From assembly GCF_024868665.1 (NCBI RefSeq), contig NC_079891.1:21113651-21177650 (forward strand): a stretch of DNA of 64,000 nt. Direction: 5' to 3'. The notes below the pieces were generated by a model. It had not been told where the DNA came from. It was given only the letters and a program-made list of their open reading frames with translations, and searched no databases. The position numbers and the translations under genes were made by a program. This DNA comes from Triplophysa rosa (lineage: Eukaryota; Chordata; Actinopteri; Cypriniformes; Nemacheilidae). Within the stretch, counting starts at the first letter, position 1. Every line of letters begins with the position of its first letter. Positions 41,888 through 53,212 of the stretch are shown piece after piece.

Positions 41888-43705
41888 TTGCATGCCGGGC
41901 TCCTCCCCGGATGTCCGGGTATAAGAGGGAAGCCGGCGTGCTCATTCAGTCACCTTTTGTTCTTCAGAGCCTATGCATCTGATGAGCTTCTCTACGATCT
42001 TGGTGATCATTCTTTCTGCTGGAATCTACGACGTGGACAGCGGACGGTCCCTTCCTGCAGTGACTCTCCCCTGGGCGTCTCGGCAGTTCCGGAGGTGTTC
42101 GAGCAAATTTCCTTTTCTAAAAGAGCAAATTTCTCCAGCGTGGCTTGTCCCGCTGTTCTCATGGGTGCAACACACTCATCGAGGAGGGGGACGGACACAA
42201 TGCCTGCTTCCAGTACGCTGGGGCAGACGTTGTGGATACGCCCTGCCCGCACTGCGGGCGGTGACGATTCAGACGTTGCGTCACAGGTGGCTGTGTTCCC
42301 ACGGGACTCAGCCACCACCTCGTTTGCTCCCCGTTCCGTGGCGGCAGGACTACGGCCCTGCCGTCCGCTATGGCAAGCAGCGAGGGTGATATGAGGATTA
42401 CTGTGAGCGATAATCCGCCAGCCACGGGCTCATGGACCGTTCACACCTCGTCTCGCTCGTCTGACCGTTCCCCAGGAGACGGTCCGCCATCTTATTCCTC
42501 AATCACGTATTCGGACACGATGCGTGATGATGAGATGTCTCTTGCAGCATCGGGGGGTGAAGTACTGCCATCCGACTCCGACGATTCCTCGGGCTCCCTC
42601 CCTCGGGGGGTCGAGCCCAGGAAAAAGCGGACGTCGAGATGTCAGCCATGCTTTCCCGGGCCGCCGTGAGTGTTGGGTTGCAGTGCCCGCACTGCCTCTC
42701 CCGGCGTTCGCGGCTGGCTACATGGCGCCTCGGGTTTGAGCGCGGCTCCAAGCCGCGCCCGCCCCCAGTGCCGTGTTTACCGGAAGTGCATGAGGAACTT
42801 TGTAAGACCTGGAACGCCCCTTCCCGGCACGTTTCACGTCAAACAAAGTTCTGTCACCCTCTCTTCCCTCGAGGTTGAGACAGCTGGAGGATACGTCGGT
42901 GTCCCCCAGGTGGAGTATGCCGCCGCGGTGCACTCGTGCCCGTAGGTGGCGGCCACCTGGGGGGGCTCGACCTAGACTCCCGTCCAAAGCATGTGGTGTC
43001 TCGGCATCTCTGGTGTCGAGAGCTTACATTGCGGCGGACCAGGCTGCCTCCTCTCTCCACGCTATGGCTCCTGCCAGGCCAGGGCTTTGAGAGAGCTCCA
43101 CGAGGGTAAGACCGACCCAGCGCTTATGCAGGAACTCCGCGCCTTCACCGACCTCGCTCTACGGGCGACCAAGGTGACCACGGGGGCCCTGGGTCGGATG
43201 ATGTCCACACTTGTGGTCCATGAGGAACTCCTCTGGCCGATACTTGCGCAGATGAGTAACGCTGTGAAGGTCCGCTTTCTCGACGTACCCGTCTCGCAAG
43301 GGGGGGCTGGTTGGTGTTACTGTGGAGGGTTCTCGGCAGTAAAAAGCAGTCCTCCGTGCCACAACTCGGCCGCCTCGGCCGTCGAGTCCCGTGCACTGTC
43401 TGCTTCCCAGCAGCCCTGGTCTTCTTCAACGCCCTCCAGTGACCTGGAGGAGACAGCGAAGAGGAGACCATCGCCCCATCAGCAGCCGCGGGCAGCGGCT
43501 GTCATGGGATCACCTCAGGGGGATCGAGGCTACCATTGGGCCCGACCCCAGCCACAGCGCTGGTAGGTCGGATAGGGACGGTTCCTGCCCCGTCCCTCCA
43601 TCTGCTGGCCCCCTCTGGGGAGCTGGCGCCCACTTACTCTCAAAAAGGAGAGTTTCCTCTCTCTCTGGGTTACCTCAGCCGCTCTCACCCTCTGCGCGAC
43701 GGTGA
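41888..43705 (+). pseudogene. DIRS gag-like protein, several frames
   Basis: The gag-like reading is spread over overlapping frames (41888-42394, 42370-42751, 42991-43566, 43391-43705), so several frameshifts are present. Recognisable pieces shared with the other DIRS copies are ISPAWLVPLFSWV, VHEELCKTWNAP, ELHEGKTDPALMQELRAFTD, DLALRATKVTTGALGRMMST and SQGGAGWCYC. The Ser/Pro-rich tail precedes the RT frame. DIRS gag-like proteins are poorly conserved and lack a known enzymatic motif. Inactive as it stands. Confidence 0.6.
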
Positions 43706-43720
43706 ACGGCAAACTCGACG

Positions 43721-44502
43721 TTGCGTCATGGCAAAGCGCAATGTCGAGTACAAACACCAGCCCTCAGCACTCTCAGTCGCCAGGCAGGAAATATGGCAGA
43801 GCCGATCTCCTCCCCGGGGGGCCTCCCCTGGCAAGGAATCCGTACTGCTAGCCATCGAACCACCCTCCGTGGGGAGGATGAAGCAGATCAACATCTAGTC
43901 CCCTGTCACAGTTCTGGGAGCCCCAGACTGTCAGGCGGGCTGAGGAAGACGATCCGTCTCGGCTACGCGATTCAGTCGCTACACGTCCGCCCAAGTTCCG
44001 GGACGTCCTTTTACCGCAGAGGCAGGGATGCCCCCGTACTTCGGGTGGAGGTCGCCTCCCTTCTGGTGAAGGGAGCGATCGAGCCCGTCCCACCGGCCGA
44101 GGTGTTCAGCGGGTTTTACAGCCCGTACTTCATTGTCCCTAAGAAAGGCGGAGTGTTGCGCCCTATCTTGTGTCTGTGTGTTCTGAACAGGCACCTACAC
44201 TAGCTGCCTTTCAGGATGGTCATGCAGAAGCGCATCCTGGCGTCCGTCAGGCGTCAGGACTGGTTCATGGCAATCGACCTGAAGGACGCGTACTTTCATG
44301 TCTCGATCCTCCCTCGACTTCGGCCGTTCCGACGGTTCACGTTCGAGGGACGGGCATATCAGTACAGGGTCCTCCCCTTCGGTCTGTCCCTGTCTCCACG
44401 AGTCTTTACGAAGGTCGTGGAAGCCGCCCTCCTTCCCCGTTGGGAAGGAGGTGTACGGGTACTAACTATCTCGATGACTGGCTCAAGTTTGGGCACACTC
44501 TC
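43721..44502 (+). pseudogene. DIRS reverse transcriptase, N-terminal part
   Basis: RT homology starts in the 43721-44203 frame (RLGYAIQSL, VLRVEVASLLVKGAIEPVPP, GFYSPYFIVPKKGGVLRPIL). It switches frame near 44205 and continues as MQKRILASVRRQDWFMAIDL with LKDAYFHVSI (first catalytic Asp) and FEGRAYQYRVLPFGLSLSPR. Where other copies read NYLDDWL this copy reads a shifted frame, just before the gap at 44503. The remaining RT, RNase H, methyltransferase-like (if any) and recombinase cannot be seen. Confidence 0.75.
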
Positions 44503-44602
44503 NNNNNNNNNNNNNNNNNNNNNNNNNNNNNNNNNNNNNNNNNNNNNNNNNNNNNNNNNNNNNNNNNNNNNNNNNNNNNNNNNNNNNNNNNNNNNNNNNN
44601 NN
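44503..44602. other. Assembly gap (100 N)
   Basis: Exactly 100 N, a conventional placeholder for a gap of unknown size. The sequence on the far side is not DIRS, so the rest of the element and its right end are missing from the assembly. Confidence 0.95.
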
Positions 44603-44874
44603 TTTTTTGTTTTACAGTTTTTAGAGAAGTGCATGACATGAATTAAACGTAATGAAGTCGTTTTTATTTGAAAGAACAATAAATGATACAAAATGCACAC
44701 AAAACACCCGTGCTTACAGTACAATAACTGTGTAAACAGGGCTTGACATTTTCCATGCAATAAAAATGACAATGTTAATTTGTCTTTGTTAACCATCAGC
44801 TTGCATTCTTTTATTATTTTCGTAAGGATCTTTACATTGTGTCCGTTTCTGTACTTGTTGAACATCTTTCATTT

Positions 44875-45250
44875 CGTTTACGAGTGAGAAGTAACAGCTC
44901 GTTCATGAACGAGAATCAGGGTCCTTTCATTCACTTACGAACGAGATGACTGATCGTTCATTTCGTTCTTGAACGAGAATCAGCGGGTCTCGTTCAGACT
45001 CAAACACAGGCTCGTTCGTTCAGTGAAGGGCGTATTCGTTCAGTACATTCAACAAATCATCTCTGTCAAAGCTCACTCTCCAACACCATTGGCTCGTGCT
45101 TTAGACACTCTTTTAAGCCTAGACGCTCTGTGCACGAATGAGAGATTTCAGTGAATGAGAAATATGAGTCATTGCATTTCGTGAACGAGAACGATTCGTT
45201 CACTTAAAAGATTCGTTCAAAAAGAACGAACGAAACGAAACATCACTAAC
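44875..45250. repeat. GAACGA-rich repeat, right block
   Basis: GTTCATGAACGAGAATCAG and similar words recur about five times. It ends GAACGAACGAAACGAAACAT then CACTAAC, inverted relative to 39950. Confidence 0.45.
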
Positions 45251-47100
45251 GGTAACGGAGTGTTATTTTATCCAGTCAAAGGAAAAGATAAAAGGCACAT
45301 TTTTCTTCACGGGGGTTTGACGTGCCCGCAATAACACTACCGTGCATTTTCACTACCATGGTGTACCGTAGCCTATTACCGAACACCGGCACATGTCTAG
45401 CAAGAATATTATTAGTTAAAAACATAGTAAGAAACACTGGATTTTAAGCATGTTCTGAAGCTTGAGTTTATTGTAGCTGTTTCAGCTTCCAGATTGCCTT
45501 TTAGTTAAACAGAAGTATGGATTGTTTAATGTAAGTTAGAGTTGTGTTTTTTTTAATGAACAGCTGGTTATCAACATATATTGATGCAGACGTAACTTGT
45601 TACTTTCTGTAGGTTCTTTCTTGGTGGAAAATATTGCATCAATATCTGGCAGTTTTTACATCAGCCTTTAGTCACTATAGCTCCAAGCTCGGAACTCTGT
45701 TCCGGACAACCTACGAACTGTTACGGTTGGAAACCTATTAGCACACGTTTCCAAAAACTGTCACCATCACTCCTAGCACATTTTCCTCTGATCCTTAATG
45801 AATACATGATGAGTTTGTTCTTCTAATTTTATGCCAGTAACATTTCAGTAGCTAATTCACTCCTACATCACAAAATGTTATTATGATGATTATTGATTAA
45901 ATTATTTTCACCCTGAGTAACACCTACCCAAATTCCAGAATATTTATCAGTTGTCTATACTTGGTAACTATACTACATGTCTGAAACCGATGTAAGTCAC
46001 AAAATATCAACTTTATTCTGCTTCTCTTACTGCCAAGAAACACTACAGAAATATAACAACAAGCGACGTGCGACCTGTTTTTTATATTCCCCTGTGAACT
46101 GTGAATTGCCCGTCATGGGGAGTAAACCTGAGAACACAGTTTATTGTGTTTTGAGTTGCCTGACCTTGTAGTATTGTTAAAATTCAGAGCATCGTGGGAA
46201 GTTGCACAATAACACAAGCAGGAGGACAGTGTTCTGATGATAATTCTCTGCTATTTATCTTAGTTTCTGTTCTTTTGTCATTCCAACTAAAACTTGTTGT
46301 CTGTCTTGTTGTTTGTGTCTGTCTTGCTCAGCCCTCACACTGCCTGTATTTCCCAGTGTTGCAAAACCCATTTAGATGCCTATGGGGGCATCATTGTGAG
46401 GTTGTTCTAAAAAACGGTCCTACTAGGAAGTTTGAATTTATAACATCAGAGGTCATAATTATGCTTTCGGGAAAATGGGAGAATTGGGCAATTTTATTTA
46501 TTTGATATTATTTTATTTTACATTACTGACAAATACACAAAGCTTTTAGCGCCATAGCAGCAAGAAAAGCATTAGGTGTGTTTATTTTTTTCTGTATTTT
46601 ATCATTATTTTGCAATCACAGAGGCTGATGGGAATTATAGTTTGGTCAGTCCAGCCTGTTAGCTCTTAAAACAGTTAAATGAGTTTGTATTCTGGTAAGA
46701 TTTCTCTCTCTTTTTTTGTCTACATTGTACAGTCATACATTTAGTATACATAGCATATTATCAAAATCAATCTGTTCCTTCTATATGTACTGTATAAATA
46801 AATCCACAAACATACATGTATTAAAGAAAAAATATATAAATATATAAAATTTACATTACATATGAATAGAAACATATATGTACACACACACACTTTATAT
46901 TAGTGTCTATATTATTTATATCTGATTAATCACACATTTTTTCTGTGATTAATCACGATTAATTGCACATAACATTAATGTTTTTAAATATACTTTTACA
47001 TTTTAATAATTCCACATTTAATCTCCAAATTAATGTAGAAACAACAGATTTCTTTATCTTTAACAGCGTCATTTTAGGAATGAAAGCCAACACTCCGATA
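45251..47100. other. No gene recognised
   Basis: Unassigned. 46925-46970 has TGATTAATCACGATTAAT-type words of a common fish repeat. The frame 46194-46505 has a hydrophobic stretch but no recognisable family, ATG context or splice support. Confidence 0.35.
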
Positions 47101-47104
47101 TTAA

Positions 47105-47175
47105 TTCAATTCAATTCAATTTGATTTATATAGTGCTTTTCACAATGTATATTGTTCCAAAGCAGCTTTACAGGA
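47105..47175 (+). repeat. Teleost TTTATATAGTGCTTTTCACAAT repeat
   Basis: AATTCAATTCAATTTGATTT then TATAGTGCTTTTCACAATG and AAAGCAGCTTTACAG. The same family is at 47945-48010 and partly at 24647. Confidence 0.5.
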
Positions 47176-47204
47176 GCAAATAAGAAAAACAGAAAAACAC
47201 AGAA

Positions 47205-47462
47205 AGGTATCATGTCAGGTCCAGAAGGTTGCCGGTTCGATTCCCAGGGCCGGCGGGTAACGACTGAGGTGCCCTTGAGCAAGGCACCTTACCCCTACTT
47301 GCTCCCCGGGCGCTGCAGTGATAGCTGCCCACTGCCCCTAGTGTACGTGTGTTCACCACTTGCTGTGCGTGTGTTCACTACTCTCTGGATGGGTTAAAAG
47401 CAGAAGTCACATTTCGGGTATGGGTCACCATATCTGACTAATAGGTCACTTTCACTTCACTT
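47205..47462 (+). mobile_element. HE1-like tRNA-derived SINE, 5' truncated
   Basis: GGTTCGATTCCCAGGGCCGG has a clear pol III B box. It is followed by GTGCCCTTGAGCAAGGCACC, CTCCCCGGGCGCTGCAGTG and CTGCCCACTGCCCCTAG, the conserved core known from HE1-type SINEs. The A box is missing. The end is GTCACTTTCACTTCACTTT. Confidence 0.7.
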
Positions 47463-49199
47463 TATTTATTCGATTTCAGTATATGTATTTCTTGTTTTTG
47501 AAATGCTTTGTTTATTGAAACGAAACTGCACACGTTTCCATTAACAGTAAAGTTTGACATTATAAAGGTCAGATAAAGAGCAGGGTGCTGTGATAGCCTG
47601 TAGGCTACACTATAACCTTTCTGTTGTTTAAACTTGGCGAAGTGATATGGAACTGTAATGTGGTCAGCAGATCTGGAACACCTTCATAGGTGTGCATTTA
47701 ACTGAAAGTTAATGCATACCCATAGAACGTTTGTCAACCAATCAGACTGAAGCATTCAACAGCCCCGTGGTATAATCGATTTTAAAACACTAGTACTATA
47801 TATTTTTGAAACAATATACAGTATGTGCCTCTGCTGTGTATATTTATGTTTATTAGAGTATTATGTAATAATTGCACATTGAGTCTCCCATGCAGAGCAT
47901 TGTTTGTGTGGCACATAGAGTTTCCACCTACTGTCTACTTTATAAGTCAACTTTATTTATATAGCGCTTTTTACAATTTTCATTGTTACGAAGCAGCTGT
48001 ACATAAACATATTGACTATAAGCAAAACATTTAAAGCACACATTTAAGATAAGAGAGAGAAACACAGTTCAAATATTAAACAGACTATAAATTCCTATAT
48101 CTAATATTAAGTAAAACTTAAAAAAAAATACTGTCTGAACAGCTTTCCAAGTCAGTGATGAGGTTCTACGACATGGAAGTATGTAGGGAGTAGGCAGCTC
48201 AGTAGGCTTAGGAAAAGAGATAATGTGTGAACACAGAGGAAATCTCGAAGCCTCTAATAGACTCTAATGAGTGTAATTGGGTTGAGGATGGTAGATAAGA
48301 CTGTGCAGAAGAATCAAGAAGCCTTACAGCTCTGCACATATACAGCAAAGTCACACCAGGGAAATGGTGTATGCACAGTGTTCTGCATCCCTAAAGCGTG
48401 CTTGAGGGGGCTAGTGATTCTTACATGTTTCAGGTCAGAGCTGCATGGTGCTCTTCTGAGCATTTCATTATTTCAAACTCAGACTGAGAGAAGGGACTAA
48501 GGCTACTGTAAAACTACAGAGAACAGTGTAAGAAAGATCTTGAACAAATATTAGAGGTTTTGGGTAGCGCACACACATACGGTATGCACACACTCATTGC
48601 AGTCGTGGTTTTAATGCTAAATTCTTCTTCACTCCTTGAAGGATTTGACAAGCATTTAAGGGTTCTTGGCAAACATTGAAATGCCACCACCTTCTCACTC
48701 TTACCTTCGATCAGTCTCTCTGTCATTCTTTCTCGTAGCTCCCATCTTTCTTCTCTTTGTCACTTGTCAGTACTGTCTGTAATGCGAGCTGACAGAGCGG
48801 CTATAAATTCACCCATGCCCTGTGCACAGGTCATTCATCAAATTCATCATCCATTGTCTCACATGCAAAGAAAAGTAGTCTTTTGAACAAACAAGTGAAG
48901 TGTTTTGATTTATTTTATATACTCTTTTACATACTATATGGTCTGGTGTAAAATTCAAACAGATTAAGGATTATCTGTATTTCAAAAGCAGACTGTAGAA
49001 AAAAATCCCTTAAAGAAATGGGGGTGCCAGAAATATACAGTAACAGTTTTGTCCCTGAAAAAATTGCATGTTTTTCCTGTTTGTTTGTAAATTTCCTGTT
49101 TTTTCTGTAATCTGTGAAAAATCTGTGAAATAAACAGTACAATTCTGTAAAATTAGTTTTTTGGACTTGAAAAATCTGTAAAAAATTCTGTAAAATTAC
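47463..49199. other. No gene; scattered repeats
   Basis: 47945-48010 is the teleost repeat named at 47105. 48990-49199 is rich in CTGTAAAA/CTGTAAT words like 5205-5420 and runs up to the DIRS end. No exon supported. Confidence 0.35.
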
Positions 49200-49860
49200 G
49201 GTTCCCCTTCAGTCGGTCTCTCAACGTTGTGTTGAGAGACTGGGGTTTGATCTTGAGAACCTATCATCGCCGAGAGGAATTTTAAAACGCCAATGGGCTT
49301 GGCGAATGGCACACACACGCTAGGGATGGGCGATATTATATCGTTTGCGATATACCGGTAGAAATTCCCCACATGATAGGAATTAGTCTTCCCACGATAT
49401 AAACGATAAATTCTAGTTGATGACGTATTTCTTTGTGAGACCCATTCACAGGTCATATGTGAAGCGAAAACGGGTATAGCGGAGGGCCGACGTGAAGCTG
49501 AGAAAGAGTTTGCACTTAAAGAGCAGGTTTCAAGGTTTTTGTAAGTGTCCTAATGTTGTATTAGAGTCCCCAACAACATGTTCAAATGCATCATAGGTAA
49601 AAAAAGGTGCTATTTTCTTAAAATAAGCATTTAGTATCTATCCATTTCTCAAAGATCCCTAAACGATTCCTCCGAAGCTGTTCAAATGTGTCGCTTCTCT
49701 AAGCTCCTCCCAACCGCGAGTCCAGTGTGCTCCGATTGGCCAACTGGCCCAATCAGTTGTGATTGGCCTTTCTTCATACACTGCGTGTCAGCAACGAAAC
49801 GCCCATTACCACAGTTCTTATCTCAGGAAGGTTTTTGTAAACAAAGACGCTGTGTAAAAA

Positions 49861-49902
49861 TGGCATCAGTATTACCATATCACAAGTTTTTATCTTCATA
49901 AA
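49861..49902 (+). pseudogene. FEPESD-type first exon, degenerate
   Basis: The ATG at about 49861 reads MASVLPYHKFLSS and then stops. The first seven residues match the exon at 27718 (MASILPY) at the equivalent position of the sister element; the acidic part is lost. CCGATTGGCC and TGTGATTGGCC (inverted CCAAT boxes) lie 85-130 bp upstream. Confidence 0.45.
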
Positions 49903-50472
49903 CTTATCTTAATAAACCATTCAGACTATTGTTTTCTGTTGATCTTTTTTCGTCATAGCTGTGGGAGAGCAACAACGGCTCTATCCAAAAGTTGATCATT
50001 ACTTTGATTATACAGAGAGGAGTAACTGAGGAAGTTAGCGAGAGCTTCCAAAGATAATGCACACACCTTTACATAATAAAATGATATAGTGCTGTAGTCC
50101 GTTTTTAAAATAATGACAATCAAACCGTTTTGAAGGGGATCGTGACCACAGCTAAACTTTGCACACTTGACAAAACCATAATGTGAGACACGTTAGCAAA
50201 GTGCTACCGTGACTAAACGATAAAGGGATACAGTTTATACAATACTACGACATGTAGAACGACAACAGTCTACAATAACCGCCACATTATTAGGTAAGAG
50301 TTGGATTATTAAAACTGTAACACTGTTAACTTATACGTTGTTTACCTGAAAACCTACAGCTGTACTAAATATACAACACGGACTAGCACAATTACTTTAA
50401 CGTATATTGTAAGCACTCAATTTAACATGTACACATAACGTATTTATCATACTTACAGCTTGTGGTTCTGAG

Positions 50473-50730
50473 ACGCTTGTTAGTCCAAATAAAGTTGGTA
50501 TTGACTTATCTTTAAGGGTCTAGCGGCTGGCAAATCCCGCGTTGAACTCGCCAAAATTTGAGAAGCAGTCGGCGGTAAAATGACGAGCACATTACACAAG
50601 GTTGGAATTGTACTGCAGTGGTATCGTGGGGAAAAAAAATTAGCCACTGATCCTTCACATCGTCATCCTTTGGCAGAGAAAACAAAGTACATTTGCGTTC
50701 ACAGCACAAAACACAGCATCCCCTCGACAT
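50473..50730 (-). pseudogene. THAP-domain first exon, frameshifted
   Basis: The minus-strand ATG at 50730 opens MSRGCCVLCCERKCTLFSLP and DQWLIFF, aligned with the THAP exon at 28094-28369. Near 50590 the frame shifts. The correct continuation reads CARHFTADCFSNFGEFNAGF, meets one stop, and then reads SIPTLFGL before a GTAAGT donor. So the C2CH ligands and the AVPTIF-type motif exist in the DNA but not in one frame. It is a decayed copy of a DNA-binding THAP exon. Confidence 0.65.
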
Positions 50731-51991
50731 GTTGTATACGCAACACTACCTGAAGTGCTAGTGGGCAGGTCAGAGTGTTCCTGTTTCGCGGGAAGGCGGG
50801 GATTGTGCTGATGCATTACACTGTGATGTATCGATGTTACACTCAAAAGATTCGAAAGCCTAACGATTTGTTTGGGCGGTTCAGAGTCGACTCCTTACTT
50901 TGGAAGCCAATATCTTAATTTATCATGGACTTTTTGAAATAACAACTTTGCAGATCGTCAAAATTGAAGGAAAGCTACGTTACACACTGAAATGCTGGTA
51001 ATTTTAGGAGATTCATGAAACCTGCTCTTTAAAGACGAGCTCTAAATCTCGTTTAGGTTGGCACTGTAGATGCATCCAAGTTAATGTTTAGTTTCACTTT
51101 CGTTTTATTTAATTCATTTGTTAAGTATTCGTTGATAGTCATAATACGTTACACCACAACATTAGTTTGGCTAAAAGTATTTATTTAAACATTCGTTAGA
51201 TGTTATGCGCAAATTGTTTAATATGATTTCTTGCCTTTTATATACAGGATGAACGGAGCGTCCCGTGCGCAGCTCGTGCCCACATGTGCTTTCATAGTGA
51301 CACAGCGTGCACAGCACTGCTGCCTGTTTACATACAGTACTTGCGAGTTTGTATTACGTTATTTTAAATACGTTTATGGGCGTATAAAAGCATGGATTAA
51401 TTAATTAGATTTCTTTTATCCGCATTTTTGTGTTCTCTTTCTGTAGTGCGAGTCATAGACAGATTCAGTGTATGTTGCTGTGAGAAGAGAAGGTTCACAC
51501 AGTTCAAGAGAGAGTGATTGACAGCGTGATGCGATCGATCATTTCCAGCCAACAATAGAATATATACAGTTTTAGGTATGACATGATGTGTTTATTGAGG
51601 TTTAGTTCATTTAACTTTTCTTTACTACAACCTTTTGAAGTCGAATCTCACTATTATATTTTATATTTACAAAAATACTGTAGGTATATTTTAGGAGCTG
51701 TTTGATTTGGTGTAAGTTTTACTTTTTGATAATATTTGTTTTTCTGAGGGTCTAGACTACATGCAGCTACTATCAATTGACGCAAAAAACAGCGGTAGAT
51801 GGCGTTATGGATATATCGTCATTTTTATCGTTATCGCAACAAATACCAGGAATTATCGTGATTGAGTTTTAGGGCCATATCGCCCATCCCTAACACACGC
51901 ACGCCAGTCCCTGCCCCGTGCATACAGGCATGAAAGGGAAATGGTGGCGGCCATTCACTCATCATTTGTTCTTCGGAACCTGCGTGACATA

Positions 51992-53212
51992 CACTCACCT
52001 AAAGGATTATTAGGAACACCTGTTCAATTTCTCATTAATGCAATTATCTAATCAACCAATCACATGGCAGTTGCTTCAATGCATTTAGGGGTGTGGTCCT
52101 GGTCAAGACAATCTCCTGAACTCCAAACTGAATGTCAGAATGGGAAAGAAAGGTGATTTAAGCAATTTTGAGCGTGGCATGGTTGTTGGTGCCAGACGGG
52201 CCGGTCTGAGTATTTCACAATCTGCTCAGTTACTGGGATTTTCACGCACAACCATTTCTAGGGTTTACAAAGAATGGTGTGAAAAGGGAAAAACATCCAG
52301 TATGCGGCAGTCCTGTGGGCGAAAATGCCTTGTTGATGCTAGAGGTCAGAGGAGAATGGGCCGACTGATTCAAGCTGATAGAAGAGCAACTTTGACTGAA
52401 ATAACCACTCGTTACAACCGAGGTATGCAGCAAAGCATTTGTGAAGCCACAACACGCACAACCTTGAGGCAGATGGGCTACAACAGCAGAAGACCCCACC
52501 GGGTACCACTCATCTCCACTACAAATAGGAAAAAGAGGCTACAATTTGCACGAGCTCACCAAAATTGGACAGTTGAAGACTGGAAAAATGTTGCCTGGTC
52601 TGATGAGTCTCGATTTCTGTTGAGACATTCAAATGGTAGAGTCAGAATTTGGCGTAAACAGAATGAGAACATGGATCCATCATGCCTTGTTACCACTGTG
52701 CAGGCTGGTGGTGGTGGTGTAATGGTGTGGGGGATGTTTTCTTGGCACACTTTAGGCCCCTTAGTGCCAATTGGGCATCGTTTAAATGCCACGGCCTACC
52801 TGAGCATTGTTTCTGACCATGTCCATCCCTTTATGACCACCATGTACCCATCCTCTAATGGCTACTTCCAGCAGGATAATGCACCATGTCACAAAGCTCG
52901 AATCATTTCAAATTGGTTTCTTGAACATGACAATGAGTTCACTGTACTAGAATGGCCCCCACAGTCACCAGATCTCAACCCGATAGAACATCTTTGGGAT
53001 GTGGTGGAACGGGAGCTTCGTGCCCTGGATGTGCATCCCACAAATCTCCATCAACTGCAAGATGCTATCCTATCAATATGGGCCAACATTTCTAAAGAAT
53101 GCTTTCAGCACCTTGTTGAATCAATGCCACGTAGAATTAAGGCAGTTCTGAAGGCGAAAGGGGGTCAAACACCGTATTAGTATGGTGTTCCTAATAATCC
53201 TTTAGGTGAGTG
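51992..53212 (+). mobile_element. Tc1/mariner transposon (DD36E type), intact copy A
   Basis: A 1221-bp element between TA dinucleotides (51990-51991 and 53213-53214) with 29-bp perfect inverted termini starting CACTCACCTAAAGGATTATT. It holds one uninterrupted transposase gene. It is inserted in the DIRS 5' region: flanking CCTGCGTGACATA and TATGTTAAGC join to DIRS sequence. Confidence 0.95.
52140..53180 (+). CDS. Tc1/mariner transposase, DD36E
   Basis: 346 codons, uninterrupted, ATG at 52140. The N-terminal about 110 residues form the paired-like double helix-turn-helix that binds the termini (SNFERGMVVGARRAGLSISQ; LLGFSRTTISRVYKEW; then TEITTRYNRG). The catalytic domain has AWSDESRFLL (Asp155), GYFQQDNAPCH (Asp246) and SPDLNPIEHLWD (Glu283). 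The spacing between the last two is 36 residues, not the 34 of Sleeping Beauty-type Tc1. Gly-rich QAGGGGVMVWGMF is present. The 346-residue length and 1.2-kb element fit the DD36E (Incomer) group as I remember it. It cuts and pastes the element in the nucleus. No defect is visible. The protein is identical to that of copy B (57615-58655). Confidence 0.95.
   Translation: MGKKGDLSNFERGMVVGARRAGLSISQSAQLLGFSRTTISRVYKEWCEKGKTSSMRQSCGRKCLVDARGQRRMGRLIQADRRATLTEITTRYNRGMQQSICEATTRTTLRQMGYNSRRPHRVPLISTTNRKKRLQFARAHQNWTVEDWKNVAWSDESRFLLRHSNGRVRIWRKQNENMDPSCLVTTVQAGGGGVMVWGMFSWHTLGPLVPIGHRLNATAYLSIVSDHVHPFMTTMYPSSNGYFQQDNAPCHKARIISNWFLEHDNEFTVLEWPPQSPDLNPIEHLWDVVERELRALDVHPTNLHQLQDAILSIWANISKECFQHLVESMPRRIKAVLKAKGGQTPY

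Larger units (their letters stand above)
41772..44502 (+). mobile_element. DIRS retrotransposon, 5' ITR to RT, truncated by gap
   Basis: The left terminal repeat (about 41772-41960) is the reverse complement of 670-890. A gag-like region with frameshifts and then RT follow. The sequence stops at the 100-N gap in the middle of the RT active-site region. It belongs to the subfamily with CTGTCGGTCTCTCGACG termini. Confidence 0.8.
49520..51028. mobile_element. TTAA-flanked THAP/FEPESD element (Kolobok-like), copy 3
   Basis: It is flanked by TTAA at 49516-49519 and 51029-51032. Termini AGAGCAGGTTTCA and inverted TGAAACCTGCTCT match perfectly over 13 bp. Layout as in copy 2: CCAAT-bearing region, plus-strand MASVLPY start, and a minus-strand THAP exon at the right. 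It is inserted inside the hAT element. Confidence 0.8.
49321..51892. mobile_element. hAT element with ACACACGC target duplication, inside DIRS
   Basis: It starts TAGGGATGGGCGATATTATA and ends with inverted TATCGCCCATCCCTA. It is flanked by ACACACGC at 49313-49320 and 51893-51900, an 8-bp duplication as expected for hAT. Removing it rejoins the DIRS terminal repeat, which can be checked against the intact right repeat near 57010. No transposase is visible. It contains the TTAA element at 49520-51028. Confidence 0.85.

Noticed and set aside
42007..43757. Many minus-strand frames opposite the DIRS gag-like gene
   Set aside because: GC-rich coding sequence leaves the opposite strand open; they have no conserved motifs.
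44359..44865. Minus-strand frame spanning the 100-N gap
   Set aside because: It is joined across undetermined bases; each side alone has no protein support.
47205..47260. Possible tRNA gene because of a perfect B box
   Set aside because: No A box or acceptor stem; the following core is that of an HE1-type SINE.
52242..52792. Minus-strand frames inside Tc1 copy A (and their mirror at 58003-58553)
   Set aside because: Antisense shadows of the transposase gene.
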